From: an uncultured Clostridia bacterium
GTDB taxonomy: Bacteria > Bacillota > Clostridia > Christensenellales > UBA1242
Reading direction: 5' to 3'
NCBI GenBank assembly: GCA_944372505.1
Contig: CALVZK010000001.1
Span: forward strand, 449,185 to 487,435
DNA length: 38,251 bases
The notes beneath the pieces are model-generated. The model did no database searches. It saw only the letters and a program-made list of their open reading frames with translations, and had not been told where the DNA came from. Both the position numbers and the translations under genes were made by a program. Below, piece by piece: positions 7,291-15,147 of the stretch; position 1 is the stretch's first letter; each line of letters starts with the position of its first letter.

Positions 7291-9918
7291 TTATTTTCTT
7301 GGATTTTTAATGTTCGCTTGTGCAGCAGCAAGTCTAGCAATAGGAACTCTATAAGGAGAACAAGAAACATAAGTTAATCCACAATTATGACAGAACTCAA
7401 CAGATGAAGGATCTCCACCATGTTCACCACAAATACCAAGTTTAATATCTGGTCTAGTGGTCTTGCCAAGTTCGCTAGCCATTTTTACGAGTTTACCAAC
7501 ACCCTTTTGGTCAAGTCTAGCAAATGGATCTGACTCAAAGATTTTTTTAGCATAGTAAACATCAAGGAACTTGCCAGCATCATCACGGCTAAATCCATAT
7601 GTCATTTGTGTAAGGTCATTAGTACCAAACGAGAAGAATTCTGCGTATTTAGCAACTTCATCTGCAGTTAAAGCAGCACGAGGAATCTCGATCATCGTAC
7701 CAATCTTATATTTTAAGCTTACACCTTTTTCTTTAATAATCTCATCAGCTTTGTTAGCAACAATATCTCTTACATATTTAAATTCTTTCCAATCACAAGT
7801 CAAAGGTATCATAATTTCAGGAACAATTCCATACCCTTTTTCTTTATTTACTGCTATAGCAGCTTCAATAACAGCTTGGGTTTGCATTTCTGCAATTTCA
7901 GGATAAGTTACAGCAAGACGAAGCCCTCTGTGCCCCATCATTGGGTTAAATTCATGAAGACTTTCAACTGTGCTCTTAAGTTTTTCAAAAGTCAATCCCA
8001 TTTCTTTAGCAAGTGCTTTAATTTCACTATCTTCATGAGGAAGGAATTCATGTAAAGGTGGATCAAGGAATCTAATAGTAACTGGATGTCCTTCCATCGC
8101 TTTATATATTCCAATAAAGTCTTTTCTTTGCATAGGTAAAAGTTTCTTTAATGCTCTTTTTCTTTCTTCAACTGTACTTGAAACAATCATTTCTCTTACA
8201 GCAGGAATTCTATCAGCCTCAAAGAACATGTGCTCTGTTCTGCAAAGCCCAACGCCTTCTGCACCAAAATTGAAAGCAACTTTAGCATCTCTAGGATTAT
8301 CTGAATTTGTTCTTACTTGTAATGCACGACATTTATCTGCCCATTCCATTATTGTAGCAAATTCTCCTACAATTTTTGCAGGTTCAGTTTTAATTTCTCC
8401 ATCATATATTTTGCCAGTAGAACCATCAAAAGAAATAATATCTCCTTCTTTATAAGTTTTTCCACCAAGAGTAAATGATTTTTCATCGTCTGCAAACTTT
8501 ATAGCACTACATCCTGCAACGCAAGCAGTTCCCATTCCTCGAGCAACAACAGCCGCATGTGATGTCATACCACCTCTTGCAGTGAGCACTCCTTGACTTG
8601 CAGCCATACCTTCGATATCTTCTGGAGAAGTCTCTAATCTGACTAAAACAACCTTTTCTTTGTTTGCTCCCATCTCTTTTGCCTTTTCAGCAGTAAAACA
8701 AATTTTTCCGCAAGCCGCCCCTGGAGATGCTGGCAAAGCTTCTGCAATAGGAGTTGCTTTTTTCAATGCACTTTCATCAAATTGAGGATGTAAAAGTGCA
8801 TCTAGTTGTTTTGGATCAATCATCATAATTGCATCTTTTTCGCTAATAAGTCCTTCTTTAACAAGATCAACAGCAACTTTCAAAGCAGCTTTCGCAGTTC
8901 TTTTTCCATTTCTAGTTTGAAGCATATAAAGTTTGCCCTTTTCAATAGTAAACTCCATATCCTGCATATCTTTATTGTGTTTTTCGAGAGTTTTTGCAAT
9001 TTTAGCAAATTGATTATAAACTTCCGGATTTTGTTTTTCAAGAGTTGAAATTGGAAGAGGTGTTCTAATACCAGCAACAACGTCTTCACCTTGAGCATTC
9101 ATTAAATATTCACCATAAAGTTTATTTTCACCAGTCGCTGGATTTCTAGAGAATGCAACACCTGTACCAGAATCTTCACCCATGTTCCCAAAAACCATAG
9201 ATTGAACATTAACAGCAGTTCCCCATTCATATGGAATATCATGCATTCTTCTATAAACATTAGCTCTATCGTTATCCCATGAGCGGAAAACAGCTTTAAC
9301 AGCCTCAATTAGTTGAGTTTTAGGTTCTTGCGGGAATTCTTCTCCTTGAGATTTTTTATAAAGATCTTTAAACATCTTAACAATTTCTTTTAAATCATCA
9401 GCTGTCAAATCTTTATCAAATTGAACACCCTTTTTCTCTTTTACTTTATCAAGAATTCTTTCATATTTAGATTTTTCTTGTTGCATAACAACATCACTAA
9501 ACATTTGAATAAATCTTCTATAAGAATCATAAGCAAATCTTGGATTATTAGTTAAAGAACTTAATCCTTCTACAACTTCATCATTAAGTCCAAGGTTCAA
9601 AATTGTATCCATCATGCCTGGCATGGAAACTCTTGCTCCTGAACGAACAGAAACAAGAAGCGGATTATTTTTATCTCCAAATTTTTTACCTGTCATTTTT
9701 TCAAGTTCATGCATTTTCTTCTCAATTTGGTTTAAAATATCATTATTAATTTTTCTTCCATCTTGATAATATTGAGTACAAGCTTCAGTTGTGATAGTAA
9801 ATCCTTGTGGAACAGGCATCCCAAGGTTAGTCATCTCTGCAAGGTTTGCACCCTTTCCTCCGAAAAGTGCTTTATTTTTTCCGTCGGCCTCTTTAAATAA
9901 GTAAACAAATTTCCTCAT
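7291..9918 (-). CDS. ppdK: Pyruvate, phosphate dikinase
   Basis: 875 residues from the chosen start, very near the 874 of the Clostridium symbiosum enzyme. It interconverts pyruvate+ATP+Pi and phosphoenolpyruvate+AMP+PPi, and many anaerobes use it in glycolysis in place of pyruvate kinase. The N-terminal nucleotide-binding domain has GGKGANLAEM and SVRSGARVSMPGMMDT. The phosphohistidine domain has GGMTSHAA with H454. The C-terminal PEP-binding barrel has GTNDLTQ and GICGEHGGDP with catalytic C830. I moved the start to ATG 9918 (MRKFVYLF) because AAGGAG lies 6 bases before it; an upstream in-frame ATG at 9975 lacks this. It is monocistronic, with a terminator at 7236-7267. No ppsR-type regulatory kinase gene adjoins it. 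Confidence 0.96.
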   Translation of the reverse strand: MRKFVYLFKEADGKNKALFGGKGANLAEMTNLGMPVPQGFTITTEACTQYYQDGRKINNDILNQIEKKMHELEKMTGKKFGDKNNPLLVSVRSGARVSMPGMMDTILNLGLNDEVVEGLSSLTNNPRFAYDSYRRFIQMFSDVVMQQEKSKYERILDKVKEKKGVQFDKDLTADDLKEIVKMFKDLYKKSQGEEFPQEPKTQLIEAVKAVFRSWDNDRANVYRRMHDIPYEWGTAVNVQSMVFGNMGEDSGTGVAFSRNPATGENKLYGEYLMNAQGEDVVAGIRTPLPISTLEKQNPEVYNQFAKIAKTLEKHNKDMQDMEFTIEKGKLYMLQTRNGKRTAKAALKVAVDLVKEGLISEKDAIMMIDPKQLDALLHPQFDESALKKATPIAEALPASPGAACGKICFTAEKAKEMGANKEKVVLVRLETSPEDIEGMAASQGVLTARGGMTSHAAVVARGMGTACVAGCSAIKFADDEKSFTLGGKTYKEGDIISFDGSTGKIYDGEIKTEPAKIVGEFATIMEWADKCRALQVRTNSDNPRDAKVAFNFGAEGVGLCRTEHMFFEADRIPAVREMIVSSTVEERKRALKKLLPMQRKDFIGIYKAMEGHPVTIRFLDPPLHEFLPHEDSEIKALAKEMGLTFEKLKSTVESLHEFNPMMGHRGLRLAVTYPEIAEMQTQAVIEAAIAVNKEKGYGIVPEIMIPLTCDWKEFKYVRDIVANKADEIIKEKGVSLKYKIGTMIEIPRAALTADEVAKYAEFFSFGTNDLTQMTYGFSRDDAGKFLDVYYAKKIFESDPFARLDQKGVGKLVKMASELGKTTRPDIKLGICGEHGGDPSSVEFCHNCGLTYVSCSPYRVPIARLAAAQANIKNPRK

Positions 9919-9946
9919 AAATTTCTCCTTTTTAAATATCACACTT

Positions 9947-9955
9947 AATATAGCA
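9947..9955 (-). promoter_or_regulatory. Candidate extended -10 promoter of ppdK
   Basis: Minus strand TGCTATATT (9955-9947), about 28 bases before the ppdK ATG. No convincing -35 box is seen upstream, only T-rich DNA. Confidence 0.4.
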
Positions 9956-10077
9956 TAAGAAAAAAAAATATCCAAATAAAATAGGATACTTTTAATAAAA
10001 AAATTACATTTCTACTTTAAAAAAAAAGATTTTAAATTTTAATAATTTTGCAAAGTTTTTTAATATGTTTTTATTAT

Positions 10078-10788
10078 CTAAATAACCTTCAAAACTTTAT
10101 AACCAGTCTTCCATTCAAAATTTTTACATAATATGTTGAATGCTTGAACTTCCCCCTCTCCTCCTAATTTCACTGTTTGTAATTTATCATAATCCGTATT
10201 TTGCAAAATTTTCATAGCAGTAAAAGCACTATCGCTAATAGCATCACAATTAAATGTTTTGCAAGCAGGACAAACCAGTTCTCCAGTGTCATAATTAAAA
10301 TATCTTTTTGTTAATTTTGCCCCACAAGAAGAACATTTTTCACTTAAAAATCTGTAGCCACTGTAATCAAAATAAGAAATTAAAAATTTATCTAAAACAT
10401 ACAATCTTTTAATATTGTCATAACAGATGGATTTTATAGATTTAATAACTTCTATAAAGAACAAGGGATTACTTTCATAAGCAGCCTTATCCACTATATT
10501 TAAAATAGCACATGCTTCATAATACTTTTGAATATCTTTTGAAATGGCATGAAAACTATCAATAATATCGCAAGATGTTACTATATGTCCTGCTTTAGAA
10601 CTTTCAATAATATAATCTCCAAAGCAAAATAATTCTTTCGCAGATTTTAATTTGGCCTTTTCAGCTCTCACTCCTTTAAAAGCAACTGATATTTTACCCA
10701 ATTCTAATGTGTATAATTTGACAAGCTTGTCCTTTTCTTTAACATTAATACCGCCAATAACTATCCCTTTTACCTTTGTACTAGGCAT
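10078..10788 (-). CDS. recO: DNA repair protein RecO
   Basis: 236 residues. RecO anneals single strands and, with RecR, loads RecA at gaps. The N-terminal OB-fold begins KVKGIVIGGINVKEKDKLVKLYT. The helical domain contains the zinc-ribbon cysteines CSSCGAKL and CPAC. The start is taken as ATG 10788 because GAGAGG stands 6 bases before it. An in-frame TTG at 10806 would add six residues and overlap the upstream small gene by 4 bases. It is cotranscribed with that YqzL-like gene. Sequence similarity in RecO is low outside these features, but the overall layout is clear. Confidence 0.88.
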   Translation of the reverse strand: MPSTKVKGIVIGGINVKEKDKLVKLYTLELGKISVAFKGVRAEKAKLKSAKELFCFGDYIIESSKAGHIVTSCDIIDSFHAISKDIQKYYEACAILNIVDKAAYESNPLFFIEVIKSIKSICYDNIKRLYVLDKFLISYFDYSGYRFLSEKCSSCGAKLTKRYFNYDTGELVCPACKTFNCDAISDSAFTAMKILQNTDYDKLQTVKLGGEGEVQAFNILCKNFEWKTGYKVLKVI

Positions 10789-10802
10789 AACAATCCTCTC
10801 AT

Positions 10803-10958
10803 TCAAATATCTTTTTCTTCTTCATTTTGTTTTAAAAATTCATCATAAAGGGCTAAACACCTGATAAATTCAAGAGCATCATTTATCTCTCCCGTAACTT
10901 TAAAATTTTCCCATGCTTCCAAGAAATCATTTTTAACTTTACATAAATTTGTTTCCAT
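10803..10958 (-). CDS. Small YqzL-like protein upstream of recO
   Basis: 51 residues, beginning METNLCKVKNDFLEAWENF. The RBS AAGGGGG lies before ATG 10958. The pattern W-x2-F-x2-TG-x-I near residues 16-25 resembles the short Bacillus YqzL protein, which is also encoded directly before recO. Both the motif and the position suggest an orthologue, but the protein is short and I could not run a profile search. The function of YqzL is unknown to me. The C terminus is acidic and lysine-rich (FLKQNEEEKDI). The stop lies 14 bases before the recO ATG. Confidence 0.6.
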   Translation of the reverse strand: METNLCKVKNDFLEAWENFKVTGEINDALEFIRCLALYDEFLKQNEEEKDI

Positions 10959-10980
10959 GGTGCACCCCCTTGTTGATAAT

Positions 10981-11010
10981 AGTATATACCAAAAATTTTG
11001 TTTTGAGCAA
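10981..11010 (-). promoter_or_regulatory. Candidate promoter of the recO operon
   Basis: Minus strand: TTGCTC (11010-11005), an 18-base spacer, and TATACT (10986-10981), 22 bases before the small upstream gene. The -35 match is imperfect. Confidence 0.45.
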
Positions 11011-11056
11011 CATTTTTTTAAAATTATTTTGTCTTCTTTGTCGACTACTTTAAGTT

Positions 11057-11103
11057 TAAAAATGACTGATTTTTTTTATTAAAGAATCAAAAAATCAGTC
11101 ATT
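11057..11103 (-). terminator. Terminator-like 15-bp hairpin after the 45-residue peptide gene
   Basis: AATGACTGATTTTTT (11061-11075) and its exact reverse complement (11089-11103) form a perfect 15-bp stem with a 13-base loop. On the minus strand it is followed by TTTTT. The stem is AT-rich, so it could also serve in the other direction. Confidence 0.55.
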
Positions 11104-11144
11104 AAAAGTAATTTAAGAATGAAAGTAATTTTTTTATACCTAAA

Positions 11145-11282
11145 TCAATTAGTAGGATTAATTACGACAACAGAAGAAGACTGATTATTAATAGCAGAAA
11201 TAATTTTTTGTCTGCAATTAAAAATAGGCAATGGATAATTATATCCTCCACAACATTGATTAAAATTTAAATTACACGGCAT
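11145..11282 (-). CDS. 45-residue cysteine-containing peptide, unknown function
   Basis: A short frame from ATG 11282 to TGA, with a near-ideal RBS (AAAAGGAG, 6-base spacing) and a hairpin downstream. The product has an N-terminal half with C3, C10, C11 and C23 and an aromatic, Gly/Pro-rich stretch (CCGGYNYPLPIF). The second half is polar then hydrophobic (SSSVVVINPTN). There is no obvious signal peptide and no double-glycine leader. The CC pair and Tyr/Gly content recall small spore-coat or secreted peptides, but this is only an impression. I do not recognise a family. It stands alone between recO and a divergent tRNA-Val gene. Confidence 0.6.
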   Translation of the reverse strand: MPCNLNFNQCCGGYNYPLPIFNCRQKIISAINNQSSSVVVINPTN

Positions 11283-11382
11283 ATTAATCTCCTTTTGCCC
11301 CTATATTAATATATGCATAAAATGCAAAAAAATTTACCTTTAACAATCAATGTAATAAAATTAAATAAATTTTAAAAAAATG

Positions 11383-11411
11383 TTGACAAACAAAATTATT
11401 TTTGTTATATT
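11383..11411 (+). promoter_or_regulatory. Promoter of tRNA-Val
   Basis: A perfect TTGACA (11383-11388), a 17-base spacer and TATATT (11406-11411), ending 11 bases before the mature tRNA 5' end. Confidence 0.85.
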
Positions 11412-11422
11412 AATGAAGCAAT

Positions 11423-11498
11423 GGAAGTTTAGCTCAGCTGGGAGAGCATCTGCCTTACAAGCAGGAGGTCATAGGTTCGAGCCCTATAACTTCCACCA
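11423..11498 (+). tRNA. tRNA-Val (anticodon UAC)
   Basis: 76 bases with the CCA encoded. The acceptor stem GGAAGTT pairs with AACTTCC. The D-arm has AGCTCAGCTGGGAGAGC. The anticodon loop CTTACAA gives UAC. The T-arm has GGTTCGAGCC. It has its own promoter and terminator. Confidence 0.96.
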
Positions 11499-11502
11499 AA
11501 AT

Positions 11503-11538
11503 AATAGATACCCACATCAATATGGTATCTATTTTTTA
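11503..11538 (+). terminator. Terminator of tRNA-Val
   Basis: AATAGATACC (11503-11512) pairs with GGTATCTATT (11524-11533) over an 11-base loop, followed by a run of T. Confidence 0.8.
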
Positions 11539-11654
11539 ATAATATGAATATTAACTTATAATAAAATGTTGTATATCGAGATAAAATCATAAAAATTTCA
11601 ATAAATATTGAAATAAAATATATTTTAAAATAAAAAATTATAAATTTATTTCTA

Positions 11655-11682
11655 TTGACAAACAATTATATAAAAGTATAAT
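11655..11682 (+). promoter_or_regulatory. Promoter of the HAD-like gene
   Basis: TTGACA (11655-11660), a 16-base spacer and TATAAT (11677-11682), 21 bases before the ATG; an AAAGGA site lies between. Confidence 0.8.
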
Positions 11683-11703
11683 AAATATAAATAAAGGATA
11701 AAT

Positions 11704-12315
11704 ATGAAAAAAAATTTTTTAATTTTGGCTGATTTAGATTCCACTTTCGAAGAGTGGGAAAAAGATAAAAATGAATTTGATGGTTTTTTGGCTTTTGTTG
11801 AAGAATTTGAAAAAAATCTTGATTGTTTTATAACAATTCATTTCGTTTCTGGTACATCAATTGAAGATTTTTCCGAAAGAATGGATTTTTTTAAATACGA
11901 ATATCCTGAAATATATAGTAGAATAGATTATGCAGTATTAGCTAATGGGAAAAAATATAGCAGAGATTCAAAAACAATAGGGAAATGTGAAACTCACCAC
12001 GAAAATTACAATAAAGCAGATGGAGTTCATGAAGTAGAATCAAGTTATTCGCGCACACAAATAGCAGGCGTATGTTTTTTAGGTGATGGAATAAACGATA
12101 TCCCTGCATTTGATATGGTAAGATTTTATAAAAGAAAATATCCTTATGGAGGATATGCCCTTGCACCAAGAAGTAGAAGAAACTATTATGAAATAAGGGA
12201 TCATATAGATTACTATTCCGAACAACCAAGAATTTTAGGATGTATAGATTGTTTAAAAAAGATGGAACAAGATATAAAATCAAAAATAAAGGACACAGAC
12301 GAAAATTCAATATAA
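11704..12315 (+). CDS. Short HAD-superfamily hydrolase, substrate unknown
   Basis: 203 residues. Haloacid-dehalogenase-fold phosphatase motifs are present: motif I ADLDST with the nucleophile D10 and acid D12; motif II VSGTS (48-52); a possible motif III lysine in NKADGV (K104); and motif IV GDGIND (127-132). The segment DYAVLANGKKY (75-85) resembles the start of the C2 cap of Cof-type or sucrose-phosphatase-like enzymes, but the cap is much abbreviated. The length is about 60 residues below typical Cof members. The C-terminal part has aromatic and basic clusters (YYEIRDHIDYY) and a CIDC pair. It is monocistronic with its own promoter, between two tRNA genes. A phosphatase role is likely; the substrate cannot be inferred. 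Confidence 0.7.
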   Translation: MKKNFLILADLDSTFEEWEKDKNEFDGFLAFVEEFEKNLDCFITIHFVSGTSIEDFSERMDFFKYEYPEIYSRIDYAVLANGKKYSRDSKTIGKCETHHENYNKADGVHEVESSYSRTQIAGVCFLGDGINDIPAFDMVRFYKRKYPYGGYALAPRSRRNYYEIRDHIDYYSEQPRILGCIDCLKKMEQDIKSKIKDTDENSI

Positions 12316-12368
12316 AAACAACAAATTTAAATAATGAAAAATAAAAATTAATAAGGCATAAAAAATAA

Positions 12369-12397
12369 TTGACAAAAAAAGAGTGCTATGCTAATAT
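12369..12397 (+). promoter_or_regulatory. Promoter of tRNA-Ser
   Basis: TTGACA (12369-12374), a 17-base spacer and TAATAT (12392-12397), ending 37 bases before the mature tRNA. Confidence 0.7.
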
Positions 12398-12434
12398 AAA
12401 TGTTGCAAAAAATCAAAAAAATCAAATTCGATAT

Positions 12435-12525
12435 GGAGAGATACTCAAGTGGTCGAAGAGGCGCCCCTGCTAAGGGCGTAGGGTTGTAAAAGGCCGCGAG
12501 GGTTCGAATCCCTCTCTCTCCGCCA
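12435..12525 (+). tRNA. tRNA-Ser (anticodon GCU)
   Basis: 91 bases with a long variable arm typical of class II tRNAs and an encoded CCA. The acceptor GGAGAGA pairs with TCTCTCC, with G as discriminator. The anticodon loop CTGCTAA gives GCU. The T-arm has GGTTCGAATCC. No strong terminator follows; transcription may continue into the methyltransferase 45 bases downstream. Confidence 0.95.
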
Positions 12526-12569
12526 AAAGTTCTTTTAGTGTACTTTTTTTCCATATAGGGAGGAGGAAA

Positions 12570-13433
12570 ATGGTGAACACTTTTTGGTCTGAAACTGTAC
12601 AATCAACTCAACTTTTAGACACTTCTCGCAAAGAAAAATTCAATGTTTATAATAGAAAATTGTGGTTTAATCTCTTGCATATCCAAAACAACTTAAAGAT
12701 TTTGGAAGTTGGCTGTGGAAGCGGGCATTTTGCCAATATGATTAAAAAATATTATCCAACTTGCGATGTTTATGGCATTGATTTAGATAATAATCATATA
12801 AAATTTGCCAAAAATGAAAGCAAAAGACTTAATATTGATGTCAATTATCAAGTTGCAGATGTTTCGCATTTGCCTTTTGAAGATAATAGTTTTGATATCG
12901 TATTTTCGCATACCCTTATTGAACATTTGCCTTTTGATGACTTTATTAAGGAGCAGAAAAGAGTTTTGAAGAAGGGTGGAAAACTTGTCATTATGCGTGT
13001 TGACATGATCAAGAACAATGATAAACCTTTTTTGTATTTGGAAGATGAAATCAACAAGGTCTATAGTGGTATTAGCTATCCTAAGATTGCAGGCGTTGGA
13101 GAGTATGTAGAAGATCCAGATTTAACAATGCAAAGACTATATCAATACAATTTTAAGAATATAAATTTTAATTATAATAGAATAATTTACTATATGCCAG
13201 ATGTCGAGTCTAAAAAACAAATTGCAATAAGCCAAATTGAAAGAAATTATCAAACAAAACTTTCCTATGCCAATTTTGTAATAAATAAAAGCAAGGTAGA
13301 CTCTAATACAAAAAACAAACTTCTATCCTTGCTAAAAAGTCAATACGAAGAAAGATTAAGGCTTTTGGTTGCAAAACAAAAGATCTTTGATTTTCAATCG
13401 TCCCTACTTATTACTATTAGTGCAAATAAATAA
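12570..13433 (+). CDS. Class I SAM-dependent methyltransferase, substrate unknown
   Basis: 287 residues. The Rossmann-type methyltransferase core is clear: motif I LEVGCGSGHF (about 46-55), the acidic end of strand 2 in YGIDLDN, motif II-like VADVSHLPFEDNSFDIV, and the post-motif SHTLIEHLPF with LKKGGKLVIM. This matches the Methyltransf_11 pattern found in UbiE-like and small-molecule enzymes. The C-terminal 110 residues are Lys/Asn/Gln-rich and presumably help define the substrate. The RBS GGGAGGAGG lies just before ATG 12570; a GTG is the next codon. It sits behind tRNA-Ser and ends in a strong terminator. It could act on a lipid, small molecule or RNA; the sequence does not say which. Confidence 0.75.
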   Translation: MVNTFWSETVQSTQLLDTSRKEKFNVYNRKLWFNLLHIQNNLKILEVGCGSGHFANMIKKYYPTCDVYGIDLDNNHIKFAKNESKRLNIDVNYQVADVSHLPFEDNSFDIVFSHTLIEHLPFDDFIKEQKRVLKKGGKLVIMRVDMIKNNDKPFLYLEDEINKVYSGISYPKIAGVGEYVEDPDLTMQRLYQYNFKNINFNYNRIIYYMPDVESKKQIAISQIERNYQTKLSYANFVINKSKVDSNTKNKLLSLLKSQYEERLRLLVAKQKIFDFQSSLLITISANK

Positions 13434-13476
13434 AAAAAGTGTATTAGTCACTTACTTTTGAAACTAGCAGAATATT

Positions 13477-13519
13477 AAAGAGAAACATAGACAAAAAAAT
13501 CGTCTATGTTTCTCTTTTT
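13477..13519 (+). terminator. Strong terminator after the methyltransferase
   Basis: A perfect 16-bp stem: AAAGAGAAACATAGAC (13477-13492) with its reverse complement (13502-13517), a 9-base loop and a T run. A weaker AAGTG/CACTT hairpin precedes it at 13437-13453. Confidence 0.85.
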
Positions 13520-13678
13520 ACACCTAACTCTCTTAATTGCAAAAAAAACGAATACTTCTGTCGTTGTCATAGGTTGTCGTGAGAAACACAACATCTACAA
13601 ATCTTTTGACATGCACTTTAACCTTGACAACAAAGAATATTCGCTTACACTAGAAAATAGAGAGAAGAAAACAAAAAA

Positions 13679-13802
13679 GCAAAAGAGCGGATTGCGTTAC
13701 GCCCTGCCAGCAACCGCTCTTTTTGCAACACAATTAGATTATTTGCGTGTGCTTGTCTGCTGGAGCGAAGCGACACCGACTTGTATCAAGACAAGCACAC
13801 GC
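13679..13802. other. Two consecutive GC-rich hairpins before the R-M genes
   Basis: Hairpin A: GCAAAAGAGCGG (13679-13690) pairs with CCGCTCTTTTTGC (13714-13726). It extends inward through TTGC/GCAA past one bulged A and ends in a T run. Hairpin B: GCGTGTGCTTGTCT (13745-13758) pairs perfectly with 13789-13802 over a 30-base loop containing GGAGCGAAGCGAC. Both are far richer in G+C than the surrounding DNA. A 107-codon open frame crosses the region (13506-13829) without an RBS and is probably not a gene. The hairpins could be terminators, a non-coding RNA, or a copy of an interspersed palindromic repeat. The remainder of 13434-13896 shows nothing else clear. Confidence 0.6.
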
Positions 13803-13873
13803 CGTAGTGCCATTTTTTTATTTTTATAAAATTTATTATTTTTTATTAAAAGGTAACTTTTTGAAAAAATATG

Positions 13874-13882
13874 TGTTATAAT
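13874..13882 (+). promoter_or_regulatory. Extended -10 promoter of the restriction-modification genes
   Basis: TGTTATAAT (13874-13882), 20 bases before the ATG; no good -35 box is seen at the right distance. No C-protein-type operator or controller gene is found nearby. Confidence 0.5.
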
Positions 13883-13902
13883 GTATTTCATGAGGAGTGA
13901 TT

Positions 13903-15147
13903 ATGAATCTTAAAAGTCAACAATTAAGGAGTGATTTAAGTTTAGAAATAGATTTTGACCAAACATTGAGTCCCAGTCAAATTAAAGAAAAAATAATAGG
14001 AATTTTAGGTAAAGAAAATTGTTCAGAAGAAATTATAGCAAACCGAAAAGTGTTAATTTATCTAAATGATGATAATATAAAACAAGTTTTGCTATTTGCA
14101 AATATCTCATATCTAGGCGGAAATGGAGCTCACCCAATATTTAAAAAAAGAATGCAACTACAACAATCTTTCAAAAGTGTGGCGTTAGAAGTTTCTAAAA
14201 AAAACGATTATTTTGTTAGATTTTTAGGCGTGTATCATTATAAAGGAAATGTTGTTTTTGTTGATTTTGTAAAAGACACTTATTTAAGAAAAAAGATGCA
14301 TAATTCAGCTGCTCATGTTTACATAAATGATTTGTACCAAGGTATGAAAAATGGTATCTTTAAAAAAGTTGATAGAAATAATAATATATTGTATGTAGTT
14401 AAATATACAAAAATAAAAGATTATTTAAATGACAATATCATAATCCAAAATAAAATTACAAAAATATTTGACTTGTTTACAAAATTTAACTATGGATTTC
14501 CTTTTGGTCAATGGTTAGAAGCAATAAAATGTGTTGAAGAAATGAGAAATAAATCATGGTCTCAATGGGCTCAATCCGAATGGGCTGGTTGGTTTTTAGA
14601 GTATAATTTTTATCATTTCACTAAAGATAACAATACAGAAAGTTATTGTAAATATATTAGACAAAAAAGGCAATCTGATTTAGATTTTGATTTATGGTTT
14701 AATGAATTATCATTTTATGGAGATTTAAAGTCAGAAAGCATTTCTTCGGGAGCGATTCTTGGGAACGATAAAGAAAGTGTCTTAGAGGCAATAAATACTT
14801 ACGATAAGTTCTGGTATGTAGTTTACGAACATGATACAATTAAAGATAAAGATAAAAACTTTGAAGCAAGTGAGTTTATTAATAAATTAAAATTAGATAA
14901 TGGCAAATGGCCAAAAGGAAAACCTTTTGACTCTCATTCTTATGGTAATAAATTAAAACATTCAATAAACTATACAAAAATGTATATTATTGAAGTTAAT
15001 AGAATTAATTATGGCGAAGTTTTATCTGATTTTAATCAAGGAAAACAACCAAATGGTGCAGATAGAAAACAAAAAGTTTCAATATCAAAAAAGATATTAG
15101 ACAACTTTATTATATATAAATATGATTATAAGGGAAAAGTATGTTAA
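13903..15147 (+). CDS. Putative type II restriction endonuclease
   Basis: 414 residues from ATG 13903, which has GAGGAG before it; a GTG at 13897 would add two residues. The gene overlaps the cytosine methyltransferase by 7 bases, the usual arrangement for a type II restriction enzyme, and this context is the main evidence. A possible PD-(D/E)xK-like centre is DLDFD (259-263) followed by GDLKSE (D274, K276), preceded by an acidic helix with SEWAGWFLE (226-234). The ends are rich in Lys and Asn, as is common for DNA-binding enzymes with this base composition. I cannot assign it to a named endonuclease family or predict its recognition site. Being expressed ahead of the methyltransferase, it would need timing control, which is not evident. 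Confidence 0.65.
   Translation: MNLKSQQLRSDLSLEIDFDQTLSPSQIKEKIIGILGKENCSEEIIANRKVLIYLNDDNIKQVLLFANISYLGGNGAHPIFKKRMQLQQSFKSVALEVSKKNDYFVRFLGVYHYKGNVVFVDFVKDTYLRKKMHNSAAHVYINDLYQGMKNGIFKKVDRNNNILYVVKYTKIKDYLNDNIIIQNKITKIFDLFTKFNYGFPFGQWLEAIKCVEEMRNKSWSQWAQSEWAGWFLEYNFYHFTKDNNTESYCKYIRQKRQSDLDFDLWFNELSFYGDLKSESISSGAILGNDKESVLEAINTYDKFWYVVYEHDTIKDKDKNFEASEFINKLKLDNGKWPKGKPFDSHSYGNKLKHSINYTKMYIIEVNRINYGEVLSDFNQGKQPNGADRKQKVSISKKILDNFIIYKYDYKGKVC

Noticed and set aside
7571..9308. Several 60-110-codon frames inside ppdK on both strands
   Set aside because: They are shadows of a full-length, motif-complete ppdK gene.
11429..11665. 78-codon minus-strand frame containing GGSYRARTYDLL
   Set aside because: It is the antisense of tRNA-Val; such translations are a well-known false call.
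11942..12310. 122-codon minus-strand frame opposite the HAD gene
   Set aside because: The plus-strand frame has HAD motifs, a promoter and an RBS; this is its shadow.
12348..12602. 84-codon minus-strand frame containing GGERGIRTLAA
   Set aside because: It is the antisense of tRNA-Ser, with no RBS.
13506..13829. 107-codon plus-strand frame
   Set aside because: It has no RBS, begins inside the terminator stem, and runs through two GC-rich hairpins; the C-terminal half is a translation of those palindromes.
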